Positions 24,288-33,650 of a stretch of 46,215 nt of DNA are shown here, one piece after another (the first letter of the stretch is position 1; every line of letters starts with the position of its first letter). Origin of the DNA: Bacteroidia bacterium Ga0077558. Lineage in GTDB: Bacteria > Bacteroidota > Bacteroidia > Chitinophagales > Chitinophagaceae. The position numbers and the translations under genes were made by a program. The notes under the pieces were generated by a model that was given only the letters and a program-made list of their open reading frames with translations, did not search any database and had not been told where the DNA came from. Location: positions 1 to 46,215 of the forward strand of contig LNFJ01000021.1 of NCBI GenBank assembly GCA_001464625.1. Reading direction: 5' to 3'.

Positions 24288-25964
24288 TTACAACAACTTC
24301 ACCAAATAATTTCTCGTCAACGCCTTCTCTCTGGTTCTTTTATCAAGAAACTCTTTCGTCAACATCGTTACATGAAACTCGGGTAATTCCTTAAGCACAG
24401 TATGCGGCACTGCATTTTTTTGCAGATCTTTTAGATCGCCTTCCGTAATAAACCAGATTCCTTTTTTTGCAATGGAATCTGTTGTAAGGGTATTTGCATC
24501 TGCAATGATCATCGTGTCTTTCAAATAAAATTCAAAGGCCGGCGAATAAATATTCTTTCGTACCCCCGGCACATCCGGATGATTTTTATTGATATAAAAA
24601 GCAGCTTCATCGCCTGATTGGTATTTCATTAAGTCAGGATAAAAGCACCAGTTAATATAAAGGTTGAGGATGAGACAAGCCAATCCCGCCCTAAAAAGCG
24701 ATAAGGATAATTTATTTGTCTTGATTTTTAAATGCAAGAGTAATAGTATTATAACAAGTGCAATAATTAAGATTACTGCAATTATTGGAAACTGTGCCGG
24801 CGTATAAAAAGCTTCCAAAAGCACAACAACAAGAATCAAAATAACAGTAACAATATGATTGATGATTGTTGCAGTTGTAACCTGCTTCATCTTACAAACA
24901 TAATTTGCTGTCAGTATCGCCAGCATTGGGAAAATTATATTGGCATAATATGGCAACTGAAATTTCGACAGCGAAAAAATAAATAACGTAAGCAAGCTGG
25001 CGGATAATGTATACCATTCAGCAGGCATACCATCTTCGAACTTTATTTTTTTAAATCCACTTTTTATTTTATTGGCCAATGCCGTATACATTAATAAACA
25101 CCAGGGAAGAAAAGCCCACAGCAGTGTATGGAAAAAGAAAGTTGAATCGCCTTTTCCTTTTATTGGTCCGCTATTAGTAAAGCGACCAAACTGGCTATCC
25201 CATAAAAAAAATCGAATGCCCGACACATTGTTTTTTCCAAACACTATTTTTTCAGGATGGTTATCAAACTGGTACCAAAGGCTATATAACTCAGGCGTAA
25301 TAAATAATGCAACGAGAATTCCTGCTACCAACCATCTCCAATGAAATAGCTGCTTCCAGTTTTTGGTGATAATTAATTGTCCTGCTACTGCACCACCAAT
25401 AGGAATCAATGTAAAAACTCCTTTCGTCATTACCGCACAGCCGGCAAATAAACAAGCGGCTACCAAATGCCACCCAATATTTTTTTTCAACGCATTCGCA
25501 AAATGATAAATAGAGGCAATCAATAACCCGGTAAGAAAAGGTTCGGCCCTAACATCTGTATTAGAAATAATTATATGCAATGTGCTGAGCAAAATAAAAA
25601 CAGCCCATAGTGCAATGGCTTTATTATAAAATTGCTTTGTAAATAGATAGGTGTAATATGCCCCAAGCATTGTAAAAAGTATCCCCGGTAGTTTATACGC
25701 CCAGGTGTTCATGCCAAATACTTCAAAGAAGAATGCAGTGATCCAGAATGGAAAATGTGGTTTGTCTAGCCAGTCGGCACCTTGAAAATAAAGCTCCCAG
25801 TAATTATTCCGCAGCACCATTTGTTTGGAAACAGAAGCATACACTCCTGCATCAGGATCCATTAATGGTACAAACAACCCGCTAAAATTAACCAGCACCG
25901 CCAGGCCAATAAAAAAATACAACCATCTATACTCTTGGGAAGAATGGGCTTCACTGCTGGTCAT
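24288..25964 (-). CDS. Family 39 glycosyltransferase (ArnT-like, lipid-linked sugar)
   Basis: The 558-residue protein is an integral membrane GT-C transferase, with about 11 to 12 membrane segments and a soluble C-terminal domain. The signature sequence is VPLMDPDAGVYASVSKQM (DPDxxxY), followed by GADWLDKPHFPFW in the first large external loop and TDVRAEPFLTG. These are the catalytic Asp and the KPP-like motif of ArnT/PMT-like enzymes, which move a sugar from an isoprenoid lipid onto lipid A or protein. Start ATG and stop are clear. It is 10 bases upstream of the stop of HflX, so the two are likely in an operon (hflX first). Confidence 0.85.
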   Translation of the reverse strand: MTSSEAHSSQEYRWLYFFIGLAVLVNFSGLFVPLMDPDAGVYASVSKQMVLRNNYWELYFQGADWLDKPHFPFWITAFFFEVFGMNTWAYKLPGILFTMLGAYYTYLFTKQFYNKAIALWAVFILLSTLHIIISNTDVRAEPFLTGLLIASIYHFANALKKNIGWHLVAACLFAGCAVMTKGVFTLIPIGGAVAGQLIITKNWKQLFHWRWLVAGILVALFITPELYSLWYQFDNHPEKIVFGKNNVSGIRFFLWDSQFGRFTNSGPIKGKGDSTFFFHTLLWAFLPWCLLMYTALANKIKSGFKKIKFEDGMPAEWYTLSASLLTLFIFSLSKFQLPYYANIIFPMLAILTANYVCKMKQVTTATIINHIVTVILILVVVLLEAFYTPAQFPIIAVILIIALVIILLLLHLKIKTNKLSLSLFRAGLACLILNLYINWCFYPDLMKYQSGDEAAFYINKNHPDVPGVRKNIYSPAFEFYLKDTMIIADANTLTTDSIAKKGIWFITEGDLKDLQKNAVPHTVLKELPEFHVTMLTKEFLDKRTREKALTRNYLVKLL

Positions 25965-25974
25965 CTAATATTAT

Positions 25975-27180
25975 TTAATACAGAAAGTCTGTTTTGTATG
26001 GATACCGGATGCGGTACAGCTCTCTCACTTTTTCCAGTATGTTTTGTCGCAATACATCAATATTCCTTTTTTCAATAGCAGAAACAAAAACAGCATTGCC
26101 GTTGGTTTCGTTGTTCCATCTGTCTCTTAGATCTTGCAGTATTTCTTGCTTGGTGCTGTCATCAAGCCATTCATCAAACGTCTGCGTTTCGTACAGATCC
26201 ATTTTATTGAAAATGGTCAGTGTTGGTTTTTCAAACGCATTCAATTCCTGCAATGTTTTATTTACAACACCCAACTGATCTTCATAGGCCGGGTGAGAAA
26301 TATCAACTACATGCAATAAAATATCAGCTTCTCTTACTTCATCCAAAGTACTTTTAAAACTTTCCACCAAATGGTGAGGAAGTTTACGAATAAAACCAAC
26401 TGTATCACTCAATAAAAAAGGAGTGGTGTCAAAAACAACTTTGCTGGTTGTTGTATCTAGTGTTGCAAACAATTTATTCTCTGCAAATACATCTCGTTTG
26501 CTGAGCAAATTCATGATCGTTGATTTACCTACGTTGGTATAACCAACTAGTGCCACCCGAATAAACTCACCCCGGTCTTTGCGTTGGGTAAAAGCTTGTT
26601 TATCTATTTCCAGCAATCTTTTTCGCAGCAATGAAATCTTATCTCTAACAATACGACGGTCGGTTTCAATTTCTGTTTCACCGGGTCCTCTTGTACCTAT
26701 ACCGCCTCCCAAACGTTCAAGGTGCTTCCACATACCACGAAGCCGTGGTAATATATATTGGTATTGCGCCAGCTCTACCTGTGCTTTGGCTTGTGCAGTT
26801 TTTGCCCTGCTTGCAAAAATGTCAAGTATCAGATCAGATCGGTCAATTACTTTAACCTCAATTGCTTTTTCAATATTATTGATCTGTGCACCTGTTAGCT
26901 CATCATCGAAAATAACAACCCGAACATCTTTTCCTTTTACATACTTACCTATTTCTTCCAGCTTTCCTTTGCCAACAAAACTGCGGCTATCGGGATGTTG
27001 TAATTTTTGAGTAAACCGTTTTACGGTTATTGCTCCAGCGGTTTCAGCTAAAAATGCTAACTCGTCAAGGTACTCGTTTACTTGTTGCTCGGTTTGGTCT
27101 TTTTGTATTACACCCACCAACACAGCTTTTTCTTCCCGTAAAATATTATTTTTCTTATCCAGCATAATTAAAAAGGCCAT
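25975..27180 (-). CDS. hflX: Ribosome-associated GTPase HflX
   Basis: This 401-residue protein has an N-terminal HflX domain (FVGKGKLEEIGKYV, VVIFDDELTGAQINNIEKAI, VIDRSDLILDIFASRAKTAQAKAQVELAQ) and a G domain (G1 ALVGYTNVGKST, G3 DTVGF, G4 TIFNKMDL). The family signature GGGIGTRGPGETEIETDRR is exact. HflX splits stalled or hibernating 70S ribosomes under stress. The alternative start at M6 (27165, MLDKKNNIL) is as plausible as the one used. It is a housekeeping gene. Confidence 0.95.
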   Translation of the reverse strand: MAFLIMLDKKNNILREEKAVLVGVIQKDQTEQQVNEYLDELAFLAETAGAITVKRFTQKLQHPDSRSFVGKGKLEEIGKYVKGKDVRVVIFDDELTGAQINNIEKAIEVKVIDRSDLILDIFASRAKTAQAKAQVELAQYQYILPRLRGMWKHLERLGGGIGTRGPGETEIETDRRIVRDKISLLRKRLLEIDKQAFTQRKDRGEFIRVALVGYTNVGKSTIMNLLSKRDVFAENKLFATLDTTTSKVVFDTTPFLLSDTVGFIRKLPHHLVESFKSTLDEVREADILLHVVDISHPAYEDQLGVVNKTLQELNAFEKPTLTIFNKMDLYETQTFDEWLDDSTKQEILQDLRDRWNNETNGNAVFVSAIEKRNIDVLRQNILEKVRELYRIRYPYKTDFLY

Positions 27181-27250
27181 TCACATTAGCGAAAGGATGT
27201 GCAAATGTACTACTATCTTAATTTGTTGTTTAGTATGATGGCCTATATGA

Positions 27251-27281
27251 AAAAAGCGATTCCTTTTAAAGAATCGCTTTT
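27251..27281. terminator. Bidirectional hairpin terminator
   Basis: AAAAGCGATTC (27252-27262) pairs with GAATCGCTTTT (27271-27281), with an A-run before and a T-run after, so it can work on both strands. It probably ends the minus-strand barrel protein gene. Confidence 0.65.
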
Positions 27282-27317
27282 GAATATTATGTTGTATTTA
27301 ATAAGACTTTTTCTTAC

Positions 27318-28043
27318 TTACAGGCCACTTAATGTTAAACCGATGGAGAAAGGTCGTATTACAGGACCTGCACCATCATTCAACAAGGGGGTAAAAGCGT
27401 AGCTACCGAATAATGTAAAATGCCCTGTTCCTACACGAGCCATAGCCGACAATCTTACTTTATTGAAAAAATTCTTACTTGCTTCTTTCATTACAAAGTC
27501 ATTAATATCACTTCCGCTCCTGTTTTGCAGTTTCGCATTGCGGGTATGTGCATTAATCAGCGTACCAACTTTTACGCCGATAGCCGCCTTAAGTCCTTTA
27601 CCTGTTAATGGGTTAGCCGCATATCTAAATTCAATAGGAGCTTCTGCATAAACGGTTGCCAGTTTAGTTTTTTTGAAATTATTTGTATCACCTACATTGG
27701 TAAATCGTAAGGTGGTCGTAGGATCTTTGATACCTACATTAGTTTTAGTAAACAACATGTGATCGGAAGCAATACCGGGGCCAAAAGCCATGCTCAGGTG
27801 CGGATTTGTTTTGAAAGGAAAATCAAACATGAAATACACATTGATGGTTTTTGAGATGCCACTCGTATTAAGTGTGTCCGGAATGCCCGCCCAACCTAGA
27901 TAGCCAAATTGAATCAAAAAATGATCATTTGCCCTGTTAGACAGGTCAATTTTTTCTTTTTTCTTTGGAGTTACAGGTGTTTCCTGTGCCATCAGTGAAA
28001 TACTAAAAAAGGCACCGATAGAAAGCAATAAAATCTTCTTCAT
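27318..28043 (-). CDS. Outer-membrane beta-barrel-like protein
   Basis: The 241-residue protein has a signal peptide (MKKILLLSIGAFFSISLMAQ). What follows is alternating aromatic/polar strands (HFLIQFGYLGWAG, TINVYFMFDFPF, HLSMAFGPGI, FTLFGSYAFTPL), ending in a beta signal with hydrophobic residues (PFSIGLTLSGL). This is the pattern of small OmpA/PorT-like barrels. I do not recognise the specific family. It is single, flanked by a terminator on one side and a tRNA on the other. Confidence 0.65.
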   Translation of the reverse strand: MKKILLLSIGAFFSISLMAQETPVTPKKKEKIDLSNRANDHFLIQFGYLGWAGIPDTLNTSGISKTINVYFMFDFPFKTNPHLSMAFGPGIASDHMLFTKTNVGIKDPTTTLRFTNVGDTNNFKKTKLATVYAEAPIEFRYAANPLTGKGLKAAIGVKVGTLINAHTRNAKLQNRSGSDINDFVMKEASKNFFNKVRLSAMARVGTGHFTLFGSYAFTPLLNDGAGPVIRPFSIGLTLSGL

Positions 28044-28124
28044 AATTTTTAAGTAGTGGGCAAATGTATTTTCATCCCGGTTAACAAAAGGTTAAAGAGC
28101 CTTTGTATAATATATTATAACAAA

Positions 28125-28145
28125 GCCCCGGCGAAAACCCGGGGC
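28125..28145 (-). terminator. Terminator of the CAU tRNA
   Basis: GCCCCGG (28125-28131) pairs with CCGGGGC (28139-28145) around CGAAAAC. On the minus strand it is followed by TTTGTTAT. It lies 9 bases after the tRNA 3' end. Confidence 0.55.
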
Positions 28146-28153
28146 AATTTAAG

Positions 28154-28227
28154 TGGACCCTGCAGGGCACGATCCTGCGACCCCCTGATTATGAGTCAGG
28201 TGCTCTAACCAACTGAGCTAAGGGTCC
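28154..28227 (-). tRNA. tRNA with CAT anticodon (elongator Met or Ile2)
   Basis: A 74-base cloverleaf on the minus strand has acceptor GGACCCT/AGGGTCC, D arm GCTC/GAGC, anticodon stem CCTGA/TCAGG with loop CTCATAA, and T arm GCAGG/CCTGC. The T loop is ATCGTGC instead of the usual TTCRANY form. CCA is not encoded. CAT may be read as Met, or as Ile if the C is modified to lysidine; sequence alone cannot settle it. It is not an initiator (no GGG/CCC anticodon stem). Confidence 0.92.
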
Positions 28228-28298
28228 TGCGGTTAAGCGGCTGCAAAAATATAAAAAAGCATTGTATTTATGTCACTAAAATAATAATGGGAAATCCT

Positions 28299-28306
28299 TA
28301 GATTTA
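28299..28306 (+). promoter_or_regulatory. Weak -7 promoter box for the sigma factor gene
   Basis: TAGATTTA resembles TAnnTTTG with the last base changed. It is 15 bases before the ATG at 28321. Confidence 0.25.
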
Positions 28307-28320
28307 CAAGGTTAAGGCTT

Positions 28321-28911
28321 ATGGACCAGAATGATGATATAAAACGATTGCTTGCTGCTATTTCTATTAACGCCGATCAGGTTGCGTACAAGGAATTATT
28401 TGTTCTATTACATAGCCGGTTGAAACAGTTTGCCTATTCTATTTTAAGATCAAAAGAAGAAGCTGAAGAGCTTGTTTCGGATATATTTATCCGTATTTGG
28501 GAAAAAAGAAGTCAGCTTACAAGTATTGAGTCTCCACTCCTTTATTTTTATACAACTGCAAAAAACCTTGCAATAAACCGGCTAAATAAGCAAAAAAGAC
28601 AAGTGCCACACTCTCCCGAAGGCTGGCAAGTTCAGTTGCAAAGCATTTATTTCGATCCTGAACAATTACTATTAACGGAGGAAATGATGCAAAAAATCAG
28701 ACAGGCAATCAACGATTTACCTCCCCGGTGCCGCCTCATTTTTAAATTAATTAAAGAAGATGGATTAAAGTATAAAGAAGTAGCCGAACTATTAGAACTT
28801 TCAGCCAAAACTATAGAAGCACAAATGGCAATTGCATTGCGCAGGTTAGGCAAATGCATGCAGTTGGAAATCAATCAATTATCTCCAAGAATGGCAATTT
28901 CAAAAAAATAG
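28321..28911 (+). CDS. ECF sigma factor, FecI-like (SusC/D locus regulator)
   Basis: The 196-residue protein has sigma-70 region 2 (residues about 20-90, including KEEAEELVSDIFIRIWEKRSQL) and region 4 (residues about 120-175, LPPRCRLIFKLIKEDGLKYKEVAELLELSAKTIEAQMAIALRRL). In Bacteroidota such factors switch on the downstream SusC/SusD genes when the receptor and the FecR anti-sigma factor signal. The FecR gene follows after 66 bases on the same strand, and SusC/D follow that. Confidence 0.93.
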   Translation: MDQNDDIKRLLAAISINADQVAYKELFVLLHSRLKQFAYSILRSKEEAEELVSDIFIRIWEKRSQLTSIESPLLYFYTTAKNLAINRLNKQKRQVPHSPEGWQVQLQSIYFDPEQLLLTEEMMQKIRQAINDLPPRCRLIFKLIKEDGLKYKEVAELLELSAKTIEAQMAIALRRLGKCMQLEINQLSPRMAISKK

Positions 28912-28977
28912 TTAATTTTTTTTAGGGGTTTTTGGAACGTTTTATTGTCCTCATTTTAATAATCAACAAACCACTTA

Positions 28978-30105
28978 ATGAGTCAGGAGAAGTTTTGGGT
29001 TCTATTTTCCAAAAAGGTTGCTGCAGAGGCATCCAACGACGAAATTATCGAGTTGGAGAGGCTTGTACAGGAACATCCTGAATGGCAGTTTGCAATTCAA
29101 AATCTTGAAGATCTATGGCGTCACCAACCCAAGCCTGTTGATAGCCTGGAGGCAGAAGATGCCTATATATTACATCTCAATAGAATTAACGAGCAAAACA
29201 TTGCTTTTGACGATTATAAAAATGAAGCACCTGTTTACTCACTTCAGCGAAATAAAAAATGGTATTGGGCCGCAGCTATTTTAGTTATTGCTTCTACGGG
29301 TCTTTTCGCATTAACGCAGTTAAATAAAGGAGAGAAAAATAATGCACTTGCTTCTTATGTAAATGAAGTGTCAACAAGACCTGGCTCAAAGTCCAAAATT
29401 CAATTACCAGATGGCTCTATGGTTTGGTTAAACGCAGGAAGTAAACTCACTTACACAAAGGACTTTGGAAAAAAAAACAGGGAAGTAGTTTTAACTGGAG
29501 AAGCGTTTTTCGATGTTACTAAAAATCCTGAAAAACCATTTTTAATTCAAACTAACAGCATTAATATAAAAGTACTTGGAACAGCATTTAATGTAAAGGC
29601 TTATCCGGAAGATAAACAAACAGAAACAAGCCTTATCCGTGGAAATATCGAAGTAACCATTAAAAACCGCCCGAACGATAAAATATTTCTTTCCCCAAGT
29701 GAAAAACTAGTTGTTGAAAATATCGTTGCAATTGAAAATTATAAAAACGAAAAAAAGCAAAATAGTACTTCCCGGCCCACAATAAAAGAAAGCTATTCAG
29801 TAGCCTCTCTTGTGCCTAAATTATCGATCAATAAATTAAAATACAGTCCTGTTGACAGTACGGTTGCGGAAACACAATGGATAAATAACAGGCTTGTATT
29901 TAGAGATGAATCTTTTGAAGAGCTGGCCACAAGGCTTGAAAGGTGGTATGATGTATCAATAGAGTTAAAGGATGCCTCTTTGGAAGATGCACGGCTCAAT
30001 GGAATTTTCCAATCAGAAACGATTGTACAGGCATTGGAAGCTTTAAAAATTTCGGTGCCCTTTTCATATGAACAAAAAGGAAATAAAATAACTATTTACA
30101 AATAA
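28978..30105 (+). CDS. FecR-family anti-sigma factor
   Basis: The 375-residue protein has a cytoplasmic N-terminal sigma-binding part, one membrane segment (WYWAAAILVIASTGLFALTQL, about 91-111), and a periplasmic FecR domain (STRPGSKSKIQLPDGSMVWL, TLTGEAFFDVTKN and TAFNVKAY). It ends in a DUF4974 type domain (NRLVFRDESFEELATRLERWYD, LNGIFQSETIVQALEALKIS). Its periplasmic part should contact the STN domain of the SusC. The gene is followed after 135 bases by susC. Confidence 0.93.
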   Translation: MSQEKFWVLFSKKVAAEASNDEIIELERLVQEHPEWQFAIQNLEDLWRHQPKPVDSLEAEDAYILHLNRINEQNIAFDDYKNEAPVYSLQRNKKWYWAAAILVIASTGLFALTQLNKGEKNNALASYVNEVSTRPGSKSKIQLPDGSMVWLNAGSKLTYTKDFGKKNREVVLTGEAFFDVTKNPEKPFLIQTNSINIKVLGTAFNVKAYPEDKQTETSLIRGNIEVTIKNRPNDKIFLSPSEKLVVENIVAIENYKNEKKQNSTSRPTIKESYSVASLVPKLSINKLKYSPVDSTVAETQWINNRLVFRDESFEELATRLERWYDVSIELKDASLEDARLNGIFQSETIVQALEALKISVPFSYEQKGNKITIYK

Positions 30106-30240
30106 CTGATTTTTAATAATTATGATTGTTTTGAACAATACATCTTAGTTTAAGAAAGCCGTAGCAAGCGGTTGCTAAAAACTTGAATGTAGTTTTCCGA
30201 CCGAGGAAGCCTGATTGCTTAACCTTTCAAATTTTTTAAC

Positions 30241-33200
30241 ATGAGAACAATACAAACGACTGCTTTTTTTAAAAACAAGTATCTTCATGGGAAGATTTCC
30301 AGAATTATGAAACTAACGATTGCACTATTAGTATTTGCCTGCCTGCAGGTATCTGCTAAAGGATGGTCGCAAGAAAGAATTACCTTAAAACTCACAGGGG
30401 TTGAATTGAAGAAAGTGCTTTTTGCTATCGAAAAGAAAAGTACTTATCGTTTCCTGTTTACAGAAGACGCTGTAAAGGGAAAACCAAGAGTATCTGTTAA
30501 TATGGAAGAAGCTACGGTTGCAGATATTTTAGATAATATTTTAGAAAATACAGGGATAACTTATAAAGTACTAGACTCTAAACTCGTAGTATTAAAAGAA
30601 GGAATGAATGCTGCGGAAATTATTTCGCAGGAAGTACGGATTACAGGAAAAGTAACTTCTGCTTCCGGGGAGCCGCTTTCCGGTGTTTCTGTTTTTGTAA
30701 AAGGATCCAGAACCGGTACAGTTACTGACGCTAACGGTAATTTCAGTATTACTGTGCCTGATGATGCAACACTTGTGTTTAGTTCTGTTGGTTATGAGAA
30801 CATGGAGGTTTCAGTACAAGGGAAAACTTCTCTTACTGTAAGTCTTAAACAATCTGAGAAATTGCAGGATGCTGTAGTTGTAATTGGATATGGTACTGCC
30901 AGTAAAAGAGACTTAACGGGATCAATTGTAAAAATTGCAGGTAAAGATGTAGCTGATAAGCCTAACGTTAATCCAGTTGCCAGTTTGCAAGGTCGTGTTG
31001 CTGGTTTGTCTGTTGTAAACAACGGAACACCAGGTGCGGCTCCGGATATTCGTATCCGTGGTACAATCAGCATAGGTTCCGTAAGGCCTTTGTATGTAGT
31101 GGATGGTGTATTCAATGATAATATCGATTACATCAACCCTAATGATATCGAGTCTATCGAAATTTTAAAAGACCCTTCTTCGTTGGCCATATTTGGAGTA
31201 AGAGGTGCTGCTGGTGTTATCGCTATTACTACTAAAAAAGCAAAAGCCGGACAGGTTACTGTTAACTATAATAATTCTTTTGGCTTTAAAAAACTGGTTG
31301 ACAAAATTGAATTAGCCAGTGCGCAAGAGTTTATTACGTTATACGAAGAAGAAAAAGTGAATATTGGTGCTAACTCACCCTTTGATTATACATTATGGAA
31401 TGCTAATACAGACTGGATAGATGCGGTAACAAGAACTGGTAAATTCAACTCACATAATATCAGCGTTTCCGCCAGTACAGAAAAGAATAAATTCAACATG
31501 GGCATTGGCTATGTGGGTGATGAAGGTATTATCCGCCATCAAAAACTAGAGAAAATACTTTTCTCTATCAGCGATGAGTTTAAAATAAGCAAAGCAATTA
31601 AAGTTGGATTTAATTTTAATGGCGTTCGTCAAAATAATCCTTACGGGTATGCTGCCGATGTGTTGAACGATGCAAGGAAAGTAGCACCGATAGTACCTTC
31701 CGGCACTAAAAACTTTTATACTAAAAATCCATATGGTATCGATAGTATAAACCAGGTGTTGTATTATGAACTCCCTTCTATTCAAAACTCAGGGGTGGTA
31801 AATCCATTGATACAATTGGAAAATGAATGGGATAAAACAATTAACATTGAGTATCGCTCTGTAGCAAGTGTATTTGCTGAAGTTAATTTTTTACGGGATT
31901 TCACTTTCAGGTCCACTTTATATGCAGATATGAGTACCGTTAACAAGAGGCAATATGTGCCATTGTATAACTCATACGATCTGGCAAACGATAAAGCCTT
32001 TTTGATTAGCCCTGCAACTAAAGTGTTCGAAAATGATGACACTTATAGAAAATTTCAGCAGGATTATATACTTAACTATAAAAAGAAGTTTGGGGATCAT
32101 AATTTAGCATTGGTAGGTGGATTTACTACCTACTACAGAGGTAAGTTCTTAAGAAGAGCTACTGTTAATCAAAGTTCTACAGGTGCTGCTATACCAGATG
32201 ATAAACGTTTCTGGTATATCAGCAACGGTTTTGGCGACTTGCAGTCACAGCGTTCCTCTTCCGTACAATCAGAGGCTACCACTGTTTCTGGTTTGTTCAG
32301 AGCTTTGTATAACTACCAGAATAAATATTATTTGAACGGTACGTTCAGAAGAGATGCATCTTCGCAAATTTCTCCTGCTAACAGAGCCCAAAATTTCTGG
32401 GCCGTAGGTGCTGCTTGGGAAATGACCAGAGAAAACTTCATGCAGAATCAAAAGATTTTTGATTTTGTAAAATTGAAAGCTTCAGTAGGATTGTTGGGTA
32501 ACCAAAATACTGAAATACCGAATCTAGGTACGGATTATCCTTTCTATCCGGGCTTAGTGAGCGGTGCGGCTGCCGTATTTGGCAACAATATATACACGGC
32601 TTATCAGTCTGCCTTTATACCTGACCCTAATTTAAAATGGGAAACTGTTTCAGCTAAAGAAATTGGAGTTGAAGCTGCTGCGTTTTCTAACAGGTTGACT
32701 TTTGAAATTGCTTATTTTGATAAACTAACAAAAGACCTGATGACTTTGATACCAGGACCAAGTGGTACTAGACCCGGCTTAACTAATATCGGAAGTATAA
32801 AAAATAATGGATTTGAGTTATCAGCTACCTGGTTACAAAAACTATCAAGGGATATGACCCTTACCATTGGCGGTAACCTTACAACGTATAATAATAAAGT
32901 AGTAGAACTGGCGTCTAAAGATTTTGCTATTATTGACGGGCCTAACAGAACTGTAGTAGGCCAACCAATCGGTTCTTTTTTTGGTTATATAGTAGAAGGT
33001 ATCTACCAATCCTATGCAGATAAATTAGCATCACCGGTAAATACAGAGTTTTCTTATGGCCCTGGCGATTTAAAGTACAGAGATGTAAATGGTGATGGTG
33101 TGATTAATACAGCCGACAGAACATTTATCGGTAATCCAACTCCTGATTTTACCTATGGGGGTAATGTTAGCTTATCTTATAAGGGATTTGATTTAGGGGT

Positions 33201-33627
33201 AGATGTAAATGGTGTTTATGGTAATGAAATTTTCAGAAACTGGGGAAGTACGGAGTCGCCATTTCAGCGGGTTAATTACGCTAAGTTTAAGGTAAACAGG
33301 TGGACTGGGGAAGGCACTTCTAATTGGGATCCAATCCTTGGTCAGGATCGTCGTATTAATTATGAAAACTCTACTTACTCTATTGAAGACGGAAGTTATT
33401 TCAGGATTAGAAATATTCAGGTAGGTTATAATTTTACAACCCAGACAGCTTCAAAAGTAAAGGCAAAAAACATCAGGATCTTTGCAAATATTCAAAACCT
33501 TAAAACATTTAAGAATAATCTGGGTTATACACCTGAGTTTGGCGGTAACGCAGTATCATTTGGCATTGATAATGCAGGTGGTGCCATTCCTGTTGTTACC
33601 ACATTTGGACTTAACGTTACATTTTAA
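30241..33627 (+). CDS. SusC-like TonB-dependent receptor
   Basis: The 1128-residue protein has, after a long N-terminal leader typical of Chitinophagaceae (MRTIQTTAFFKNKYL then a hydrophobic signal about 23-43), an STN domain (about 45-118), a CarboxypepD_reg-like domain (about 131-212, SASGEPLSGVSVFVKG), a TonB plug (about 215-335, with VIGYGTASKRDLTGSI and IESIEILKDPSSLAIFGVRGAAGVI) and an outer-membrane barrel to the end. The STN domain couples it to FecR. It takes up oligosaccharides bound by SusD. The length and domains look complete. Confidence 0.95.
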   Translation: MRTIQTTAFFKNKYLHGKISRIMKLTIALLVFACLQVSAKGWSQERITLKLTGVELKKVLFAIEKKSTYRFLFTEDAVKGKPRVSVNMEEATVADILDNILENTGITYKVLDSKLVVLKEGMNAAEIISQEVRITGKVTSASGEPLSGVSVFVKGSRTGTVTDANGNFSITVPDDATLVFSSVGYENMEVSVQGKTSLTVSLKQSEKLQDAVVVIGYGTASKRDLTGSIVKIAGKDVADKPNVNPVASLQGRVAGLSVVNNGTPGAAPDIRIRGTISIGSVRPLYVVDGVFNDNIDYINPNDIESIEILKDPSSLAIFGVRGAAGVIAITTKKAKAGQVTVNYNNSFGFKKLVDKIELASAQEFITLYEEEKVNIGANSPFDYTLWNANTDWIDAVTRTGKFNSHNISVSASTEKNKFNMGIGYVGDEGIIRHQKLEKILFSISDEFKISKAIKVGFNFNGVRQNNPYGYAADVLNDARKVAPIVPSGTKNFYTKNPYGIDSINQVLYYELPSIQNSGVVNPLIQLENEWDKTINIEYRSVASVFAEVNFLRDFTFRSTLYADMSTVNKRQYVPLYNSYDLANDKAFLISPATKVFENDDTYRKFQQDYILNYKKKFGDHNLALVGGFTTYYRGKFLRRATVNQSSTGAAIPDDKRFWYISNGFGDLQSQRSSSVQSEATTVSGLFRALYNYQNKYYLNGTFRRDASSQISPANRAQNFWAVGAAWEMTRENFMQNQKIFDFVKLKASVGLLGNQNTEIPNLGTDYPFYPGLVSGAAAVFGNNIYTAYQSAFIPDPNLKWETVSAKEIGVEAAAFSNRLTFEIAYFDKLTKDLMTLIPGPSGTRPGLTNIGSIKNNGFELSATWLQKLSRDMTLTIGGNLTTYNNKVVELASKDFAIIDGPNRTVVGQPIGSFFGYIVEGIYQSYADKLASPVNTEFSYGPGDLKYRDVNGDGVINTADRTFIGNPTPDFTYGGNVSLSYKGFDLGVDVNGVYGNEIFRNWGSTESPFQRVNYAKFKVNRWTGEGTSNWDPILGQDRRINYENSTYSIEDGSYFRIRNIQVGYNFTTQTASKVKAKNIRIFANIQNLKTFKNNLGYTPEFGGNAVSFGIDNAGGAIPVVTTFGLNVTF

Positions 33628-33650
33628 AAAATAATATAAACGACAAGCAT

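Noticed and set aside
26579..27010. 143-residue open frame on the + strand
   Set aside because: It is the antisense of hflX, which is certain on the other strand.
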